Shown piece by piece: positions 56,972-64,000 of a stretch of DNA of 64,000 bases. The translations under genes were made by a program, and so were the position numbers. Position 1 is the first letter of the stretch, and each line of letters opens with the position of its first letter. Under the pieces are notes generated by a model that ran no database searches, was not told the origin of the DNA, and was given only the letters and a program-made list of their open reading frames with translations. The stretch is from Sternotherus odoratus (lineage: Eukaryota > Chordata > Testudines > Kinosternidae). The stretch spans positions 245,405,644-245,469,643 of the forward strand of contig JAVMKO010000001.1 in assembly GCA_032164245.1 (NCBI GenBank), written 5' to 3'.

Positions 56972-57115
56972 CAGTGGTGGGCAACCTACGGCCCATCAGG
57001 GTAATCCTCTGGTGGGCTGCGAGACAGTGTTTACATTGACCTTCCATAGGCACGGCCATCTGCAGCTCTCAGTGGCCACAGGTCACCGGTCCCAGGTGCA
57101 CCTGGCGGCCATAGA
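56972..57115. mobile_element. hAT MITE (CAGTGGTGGGCAACC subfamily), left end
   Basis: CAGTGGTGGGCAACCTACGG is the left terminus, followed by GGGTAATCCTCTGG and GCTCTCAGTGGCCACAGG. The right half is missing. Preceding eight bases are GTGTAGAG, again with TA at positions 4-5. The element at 41856 belongs to the same subfamily in the other orientation. Confidence 0.7.
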
Positions 57116-57490
57116 GTTGGCACCTACACTCCAAAATACAAAAACAGGGTAGTTTTGGTTTTGTCCGTGCAAAAACCAGAAATGCTAATTGAAAGTAAGC
57201 CAAATGAAAGACATGGGCACGTGAGCCCATCTCTGACCATAACTGAAAATTAGTCTCACGCTACCTAAATTCAATCAGATGATGAAGCAAAGGTGGCACC
57301 TAATACAAAAAGAGAGAAAAAACTAGAAATGAAAGGGAAAGGTACGAAAGAAGGGGGCAAGAATAGTCATTCTTAAAAAGATTTCTGTATGCAAAGAGTG
57401 GGGGTGGAGGGGAGGGGGGGAGAATTTTGATGTTTATGTTTAAAAGGGAGGTTAGATGGAGATTTCAGGATGCAGTGTTTTCCACACCAT
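57116..57490. other. Unique non-coding DNA
   Basis: Nothing recognised; a G-rich run lies at 57400-57420. Confidence 0.5.
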
Positions 57491-57608
57491 ACTTAGACTG
57501 AGAGCTGTTTGGGGCAGAGGCTGTTTCTTTGTTATATATTTGCATAGTGCTTAGCACTGCAGAGACCGGGCCTCTGTGATATGAATAATAAATAATTATA
57601 ATAATTGT
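57491..57608 (+). mobile_element. L2-type LINE 3' end
   Basis: GACTGAGAGCTGTTTGGGGC, then AGAGGCTGTTTCTTTG, GCATAGTGCTTAGCACTG and finally AATAATAAATAATTATAA follow the order of the L2/MIR 3' terminus (family form: GACTGTAAGCTCCTTGAGGG ... CAGTGCCTGGCACATAGT ... AATAAA). It is a terminal fragment of about 115 bp. Confidence 0.65.
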
Positions 57609-59774
57609 AATTTGAACTCACAGAAAAGGTACTGTGGCCTATTGACTGGAGATGTGGGATTGCTAAATAGTGTCTGGTAAATGAGTGTAAAACCCATTAG
57701 AACAAGGCTCAAGGATGTCTCCAATATACCATGGTTAAGGCCCTTAAAACTGACAGTGGCAGTTTATAGCCAATCTGTAATTTAACAGGCTGCCAAGAGA
57801 AAAATAAAGAATAAAGGTTAAAAATAAACCGAATAAATTGTGACGAGAAATTATCAAATATTTCAGCCAAGAACAAGTACATTATTCAATAAGAGCAATT
57901 TGTTCAAAGTATTGAGAGTGTCTCCCTCTGTCTTAAAACACTACTAATAGAAACAAAAATATGTGTAAAAATAATACTGTTAGCAAGTCAAAAGAAAAAC
58001 ATGACTCAAGAATGCAATTGCAGAGAGAGAGGTACAGTCATTGTACAGATCTAAAGAGAGCTTACTTTTCCCATTTAAATCCTTGACCCAGGGGAACTGA
58101 CCCAAGATCAGCTCAGATGGACTTAAATGTTTCATATATACCCTGAGATTTATCTGATGTAGCCACTTTCCAAATTCCAGCCCAAATCTAAAATGATTCA
58201 GAATCAGTGCAGGATAAATGCATTGGTGATAAGCTTTCATTGGGAAATATCTGGAGAGAATGAAATTAACTTTTTACATTAGGTCCTTGGATTAATTAAC
58301 CAGAGAATACCTATTGAATGAAGTTTCTTTCTTTCTTTCTTTTTTTAATTCCAATGAATGTTTTGTTCATTTGGTTCTTGTTTAATTATTTGCTCTAAAT
58401 GCTGATGAGACATCCACTATATTCCCCGTTTGATTATTATACTATATCTTTCCCTTAGTCATTTCGCTATTGCTTTTTTCCCCTCTTTGTAAAACAAAAT
58501 ATATGTTCTGATCACATAGTCCACTGAGTTATTTTTCAGCAACCTTACACATTAAATTACTCTAGTACCAGTCATTGATATACCTTACATCTAATCAATA
58601 TTTACGTAGTACAAAGCATGCTTAGTCCACCAAGTTAATGCCAGTGAATAAATAATAGGCTGGCCAACACAATCAGTCAGTGAAGCCTAGAACATATATT
58701 AAAGTTCTTGGGATAGCATTATAGTATTAATGATTTTGAAGTAAGGTCTGGACACCAATAGCCTTTTAATAGCACCATTCTGTAATATGGATTGAATAAA
58801 AAAGGAACAGAAGTGGGAAAAGGTGATGAAATAAAGTATGTTTAAAATGAATTATGAAGGTGTAGGGCAAGACCCTTTAAAGTACATATAGCAGAATAAT
58901 ACAAGATACTACATTGTAAATATGGGTTATTTGCTCAGGAAAATGGTTTGTAATCATAGTGTGGGGCTTGTTCAAAGATTACTACAATAAATAGAAAGAC
59001 TCCCACTGATTTAAGTGGACTTTGAATCAGGCCCCTATCAAATCAGATGAGAAATCAAATCGGTAGTGAGTCACAGTTGTCAGTCAGGAAAGAATTTGAA
59101 GTTTCTTTGTTAGAAGTGGCACATGGAACCAGATGGGCTATTTATCTATCTGTCCCAGGTTTGATAGTACCCCCCTTCACCACAGCATCAGAACACCTTT
59201 GATGTAAAATCTGCACCAAAAGCAGTTTCTCGCTAATGGAACTCAGGGAGAGCCTGGCTAGCCTTCTTTTTCAGGAGAGAAATTCAGCTTGGGATATTTT
59301 TTAGGGTAGTGTTGTTTTGAGCATGGTGATTTGTTTGATTGTTACAGGGGTTTTGTCCAGTTGTGTAATGTTTGGGTACATAGGGGTGGCAGTAGTGCAG
59401 GTGTCTTTCTTGCTGTGGTGGAAAGCCTTTTTCAAAGAGGAAAATAATCCAGTCTTATAACAGGCAGATTCTAGGTTCATAAAAGGGAACTGTGGGGAAA
59501 ATGTCCCTTGTCCTACATTCAGTGGGTCACAAAGGCCTATGTCAAATGTTTTAATGTTTTTAAGTCATAAATTGTGTTTCTTTATCATTCAAAGACTAAG
59601 TAAAATGCACTAAATTCTCCAAATGTACCAACTCATATTATTTTAGTTGAGACTTTTATGTCCACATGATGTCCCACTAAAATTAATGAAGCTCTATGTA
59701 AGCATACAGCTTTTATAGGAGTGAGACCTTAGACATAAGCTCGTTGGGACAAGAAATAAGTGCATTTTGAAAGG
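57609..59774. other. Unique non-coding DNA
   Basis: No gene recognised. It contains a short (TTTC)n at 58324-58346 and a MITE scrap (GACTCCCACTGATTTAAGTG, ATCAGGCCCCT) at 58995-59035. Confidence 0.5.
58324..58346. repeat. (TTTC)n microsatellite
   Basis: Four to five copies of TTTC running into a T stretch. Confidence 0.8.
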
Positions 59775-60180
59775 AAGAATAGTTCAGTGGTTAGGCTGTT
59801 ACTCTGAGCCTTCAGACATGGGGGTTCGGGTTCCCTCCTCTAATATGGACTTATCATATGATGTTGAGCATCACTAAAAGCCTGATACTTAGGGCCTAAA
59901 CTGGATTTTCAACCGTGCCTCTCTCTTATGGGAGTTATGCATTCAGGTGTTGTTGAAAATTACATTAGTTAGTGCCTATGTGCATCTTTTGGTGCCGAAA
60001 TATCTTTTAAAAAGATCCTTAGCTTATCTATAACTCTGCTCCCCATTTGCAAAAGGGGAAAATAGTATTTCCCGATGTCATAGGGGTATCCATTGTGAGG
60101 CTAAATACATTAAAGGCTCTCAAGTGTTCATATATTATGGTAATGGAGGACTTATAAGTACCTGTATAGATACTTTTATG
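59775..60180 (+). mobile_element. MIR/CORE-type SINE, interrupted
   Basis: The tRNA-like head has an A-box-like AGTTCAGTGGTTAGG (59783-59797) and a B-box-like GGTTCGGGTTCCC (59824-59836). The 3' part resumes at about 60035 with CTGCTCCCCATTTGCAAAAG, GTGAGGCTAAATACATTAAA and TATAAGTACCTGTATAGATA, matching the MIR tail. Between them lies an inserted stretch including ATTTTCAAC/GTTGAAAAT, a 9-bp perfect inverted repeat (59905-59960). It is a SINE, not a functional tRNA gene. Confidence 0.6.
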
Positions 60181-61382
60181 TAGGAAAAGGGCCCAGCACA
60201 TTGTGACTGACCAGTAACAAATCATAATTTTATATACTTTTTGGTCAAAGCATCTTATTTTTTTTCTTTTATTTTTTTCTGTAAAATAAATATGGAATGA
60301 CTAATACACTCATGTTTTAACACCTTAACACTAATAACCAAATTATAAACATGCCATTTAATGTATATATGCAGGAACAAAGGTCTTTAGTTGCATAGTA
60401 ATAAAAAAAAATCCTGTGTATGGAAAAGGATTGGCTGAATTTAAAAGCTAGAGGTGCTTGAGACAGGTACATCAGTAACAATAGCATTAGAGTTTCAGAA
60501 TACACCACATGCTTTAAAGTTTATTGTTTCACCACCTGCTGCAGAGTTTATTATTTCTAGAGTGAAATCTACAAATATAATGAAACTGAATTGAACATAC
60601 AAAGCTATGTACCTTGAAGGCATTTCACATATTCACATGCTGAGAGACTATAGGGCAGTGATAGAAGAAATATAGCAAACAGAGGAAAGCATCAGAAGAC
60701 TAGAGTGGGACTCGAAGAGCTATAACTTGTGAAATAATGGGAAGTGGGTTTTTTTTTCTCATCCATTTTGTACACTGAGCAATTACATAGCACTATCAAG
60801 GAGAATTTCAGAAGCATATTTCTTTCTTTGACCTGCAACAGTCAATATCTGAACAGTTGAGATCTGCAAATCTCACTAGTGACCAGCTTTCAGTACAGCT
60901 AATCTTCTTAATATATATTTGCCAAAGAGAATGGCTTAGTGTTCAAAGTATTTGGGTGGAAATATCTAGCAATAATGTGGTAGGAAAATACCAAGACATA
61001 CAGTAGGGTTGACACAGCCCTCAATCTTTTCAAGGAGGATGGTGTTCTGAAGGATATTAAATGAAATGGGTATGTAGGCTCTGATATATATATATGTCAC
61101 TCATCTCCATGGGATTTCAGCATCTCACAAAATTACAAAGCGTAGCTATTAGGATATATATCTGTCTTTGTCCTTCTACTCTCCAATCAGCAGCAACATA
61201 CTGCACAATGTTATGAGGCTGATAGTGAAAGAAAGAGAGAAATATTTGGAATGCTAGGTTGAAGAAGCTGGGTTAGTATAATGTTCCAATGGTGTGGAGG
61301 TTCATGGTCATCTTGATATCTCCTGGAATTTGTTTCCAGATTTACAAACAAGCCATCTATCTTCTATTCACAAGTTTCACAC
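60181..61382. other. Unique non-coding DNA
   Basis: No gene recognised; a short (TA)n at 61083-61094. Confidence 0.5.
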
Positions 61383-61555
61383 TTAGGAACATAGGAAATT
61401 CCATATTGGATAAGGTTAGTGATCCACTTAGCGCAATATTCTGTTTTGGACGGTGGCTAGTACCAGCTGTTTCAGGGGAAGGTGAAAGAAACCGTGAAGT
61501 AGTTCCAAGCAGTTCCAAGATAAATTGTCCCCAAGTAAAGTCTCTCACAGCCACC
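61383..61555 (-). mobile_element. CR1 3' end (antisense), strongly diverged
   Basis: TTAGGAACATAGGAAATTCC, then ATATTGGATAAGGTTAGTG, GATCCACTTAGCGCAATATT and GACGGTGGCTAGTACCAG follow the CR1 3' end with many changes, and the UTR continues to about 61555. It is the oldest-looking CR1 scrap in the window. Confidence 0.75.
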
Positions 61556-63190
61556 CAATAATTGGAGGTTACTTTTTGACCTGAAACTTGACACTGATAA
61601 TTTTGCCCATTGAGGCAAAAGATCGGTCATGAGAAACCATGCAGGCTGAAGTGCACCTCATGGCCATAGAAGGATCTTTGGCGAAATTTGTCTGTATGGT
61701 CCCATGGTACTTTTCATAGGAGAAGGGATTTGCCTTAGAGTCCCTGAATAAAATTGCCCCATCCCTCACTCTTGTGCAGTTGGCTTGGTGATGCCATGTC
61801 TCAAAAGATATGCACAACACTCAGTTCACACATTAACACTCTGTGAGAATGAGGAAGCATCCCTCCCTTAAGATAAAAACAGTTTAAATTTCTTCTGCTT
61901 TCTGGTCTTGTGATCTTTGTCTCACATGACTAGCCTGCAATTATTGGAACCAGGTGATGGACTGGCTTGGTCAAAGCCCATCAGAAAATGTTGGTGAACT
62001 GAAAGAGCATATATCTCTTCAGCATGGACTTTATAGGGAGCAACTCCCCCTTACGTTTCCATGGACAATACATTATTACCTTTAGCATCACTTAGGTAAT
62101 GCTACTTGTAGTCGACATGGTCCAATACTGTCGACATGGTCCAATACAGTCACAGTCAACAGGCTTCAGGCCTGGGGTCACTATGGAAAGTCCCGCTCAG
62201 AATGACAGTTGCCTGGAAAAAAATCAACTGTTGCAGCCACATATGGCTGTTCACTCACAAATGCAGAAATAGGGCCAGTGGGGCATCCACACAGAGGAAC
62301 CTGCTATCAGCCTCTCATGCTAGAATAAATAGACACGGGACCCCCTCTTAGCAGTGATATTTGTTTATGAGATAAGCTATTTCTTAAAAAAAAAAAGAAA
62401 AAAAAAGTTGGTTACACTGGGGGGGATCTGGCCAGAAATATGGTACAAAGAAGCTGCCCCAACCCAACAATCTGGCCCTAAAAATAGCGTATAGTATCAG
62501 CCATCAAAATCAGGCATGGTATCCAGTTATATGGATAAAAGAAGTCAGGGATGAAAAGTCAGGCAAGCTAGCTCAGAAGCGAGGGAGCAAGAAAGCAAGA
62601 ATCAGGAGTCAGACATAATAAATCATGCATTATATTTACTTTACAGGATGCAGGTACAAGATTGATGGTTGTCTGACACCAGTTGCATACTCCTCTGACA
62701 TATTAACTGATGCGGTGACTTTGTATGCTCATTTTCAGGAGGGGTGACTTTATGCCCTATGGGGAGGTGAAACATTTCTAAAGTGATTCTGCATATTAGA
62801 GCCTGCAAACATTGTACTGAACACAAGCTACTCAGAGCTTTGATAAATAGCAAAGTACTGTTGATGGTGTGCCAGTGAGATGTCAAAGTCCACTTCTGTG
62901 GTACAATCTGCAGGCAGAGCATGTGCATGGCGAGGTGCTGTAATTGCTGATACCCTGTCTAGACACCCTTGCAGTCTGAGAAATGCACAAAGACTGCAAA
63001 GGTTGAAGAAATTGAAACTTAAGAAGGAGCTCTGCAAACCTTAAAAAACAATGTTTGATTCATTGTTACAGCTCTGACATGCTGCTACTGAAAATCTGGA
63101 ATACAGGTCTCTTTTTATGGTGTCATGAAAAGCAGTTGACCCAATTATACTGGAAGTATACCCCAAAGTACCCAGACTTTCCTCCTAAGG
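61556..63190. other. Unique non-coding DNA
   Basis: No gene recognised. A 19-bp tandem pair lies at 62111-62148, and an A-rich tract at 62384-62406. Confidence 0.45.
62111..62148. repeat. 19-bp tandem duplication
   Basis: GTCGACATGGTCCAATACT is followed at once by GTCGACATGGTCCAATACA, differing only at the last base. Confidence 0.95.
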
Positions 63191-63699
63191 AGAAGTAGCT
63201 CTATAGATTGTAAAGAATGTTTTCTTTGTGGCAAAAGGATAGTTATCCCTGGAAATGTGCAGCAAAATATCATTTGGAGACTTCACAAAGGCTATTTGAG
63301 CTGTACTGTAAGGTATGAAAGATCAAAGATCTGTGTTTGGCCAGGAATTGAGAAAGATGGCAACATTATTATAACCAAGTATGAACTTTGTCAAGAAACA
63401 AACATAAAGAATAATTAATGGTTACTCAAATATTAGACCGGCCCTGGATGAAGGGTCAGATTGTGACAACTCAGTGACAAAGACAGAAGTATTTGGTTGC
63501 AATTGACTACTTTCTAGGTACATATTTACCTGACTTTTCCAGTTACAGTGTTATAAATCACCTAATATGTGCACAGTGGAAGAATATGTTTGCACAGTGG
63601 AGGAATTTGGATGAACTTGTCGCAGACCATAGACTACAATTTGTCACAAAAAACTTCTTATCCTTAATGGACAAGTATATCTTTCAACAAATAACAAAT
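63191..63699 (+). pseudogene. Ty3/Gypsy integrase fragment
   Basis: The first part (about 63191-63420) is open and reads KRIVIPGNVQQNIIWRLHKG, then VRYERSKICVWPGIEKDG and YELCQ, the HHCC zinc-binding N-terminus of a Gypsy integrase with its first paired Cys replaced (family CxxC, here YELC). After a frame change at about 63480 the catalytic core begins, LVAIDYF (first catalytic Asp) and ELVADHRLQF (second Asp, the usual Asn-Gly replaced by His-Arg), then FQQIT. Homology stops at 63699 where another repeat begins, so the catalytic Glu is missing. Stops between the two parts confirm it is dead. Confidence 0.85.
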
Positions 63700-63870
63700 A
63701 GAGTTACCATATTTCAACATTAAAAAAAATGGGGGTTGGGGGGTAGTGGCTTGCCTCCCCAAACAGCCTGGCTCCGCCTCCTAGCTGCTCCCTCCCACTT
63801 CCTGCCCCCAAACTGCACCCCTCAGGACTCAGGACTCCCTCAGGACAACCTGGGAAACTCTTTGTCCAAC
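63700..63870. mobile_element. Repeat with AGAGTTACCATATTTCA end
   Basis: AGAGTTACCATATTTCAAC then a purine run with GGGGGTTGGGG and a C-rich part (CTCCGCCTCCTAGC, CCCACTTCCTGCCCC) match a common turtle repeat starting AGGGTTACCATATTTCA. It interrupts the Gypsy integrase sequence. The right end is unclear. Confidence 0.6.
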
Positions 63871-64000
63871 TATATGGAAGAAGAAAGGGATGGACAGAAA
63901 GGACAGGAAGACTTTGGAAGCAAGTTTTTTTTTTAACTAGAGTAATTAAATCTGTATTTTAGATGAGGGTGGTCTTTATTTAAAGATTTATTTAAAAAAC
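63871..64000. other. Unassigned sequence at window end
   Basis: A 13-bp direct repeat (CAGGACTC units near 63820-63836) precedes it; the rest is T/A-rich with no recognised feature before the window stops. Confidence 0.4.

Noticed and set aside
59775..59850. Possible tRNA gene (A-box and B-box like motifs)
   Set aside because: No cloverleaf can be completed, and the 3' part continues into a MIR-type tail, so it is a SINE head.
1..64000. CRISPR arrays, phage, operons or a defence system
   Set aside because: The sequence is vertebrate nuclear DNA by its repeats; no spaced direct repeats or bacterial gene layout were seen.

Overview
The window looks like an intergenic or intronic stretch of a reptile nuclear genome, most likely a turtle (Testudines). 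The reasons are the dominant CR1 LINEs whose 3' ends read ...TTCTTATGTTCTTATGT or ...CCAACCCTGATATTCTATGA, the abundant short hAT transposons of types I recall from turtle genomes, DIRS and Ty3/Gypsy relics, MIR/L2-type remnants, and AT-rich unique sequence with microsatellites. Family names are from memory of repeat consensus sequences and motif reading; no database was searched. I found no convincing host protein-coding exon, rRNA, tRNA gene, CRISPR array, operon or prokaryotic feature.

Layout. 1-5385: unique AT-rich DNA with possible conserved non-coding patches. 5386-8370: a CR1 3' end split by a hairpin MITE, an L2-like LINE relic and small palindromic MITEs. 8371-11204: unique. 11205-15130: a three-level nest in which a sense CR1 holds a 94-bp retroposed tail and a 2.1-kb hAT, and the hAT holds an antisense CR1. 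15131-17640: small MITEs and unique DNA. 17640-19895: a CR1 3' part interrupted by hAT arms that enclose a Gypsy gag/integrase relic. 20015-24020: GC-rich repeats. 24220-25072: an LTR-like block. 25727-26665: CR1 pieces with a (TA)n tract, then a MITE. 26666-30770: mostly unique. 30772-35236: a MITE and two antisense CR1s, the second carrying two hairpin MITEs. 35237-38127: unique plus one MITE. 38128-41855: a DIRS-like tyrosine-recombinase retrotransposon (gag, RT, recombinase remains). 41856-48800: unique DNA with small MITEs and a (CT)n tract. 48801-49318: a complete hAT MITE with perfect 8-bp target duplication. 51022-52451: a large palindromic hAT relic with two transposase C-termini facing away from each other. 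54553-56370: two antisense CR1s. 56371-63190: unique DNA with L2, MIR and CR1 scraps. 63191-64000: a Gypsy integrase relic cut by another repeat.

The strongest cross-cutting observation is that every hAT-type insertion whose flanks I could read has an 8-bp duplication with TA at positions 4-5 (nnnTAnnn), the pattern reported for Buster-type hAT elements. The coding parts are all decayed transposon genes; none is predicted to make a functional full-length protein. I saw no new biological system. The most unusual structures are the palindromic hAT, the hAT arms around a Gypsy fragment, and a hammerhead-ribozyme-like hairpin in the 94-bp insertion.
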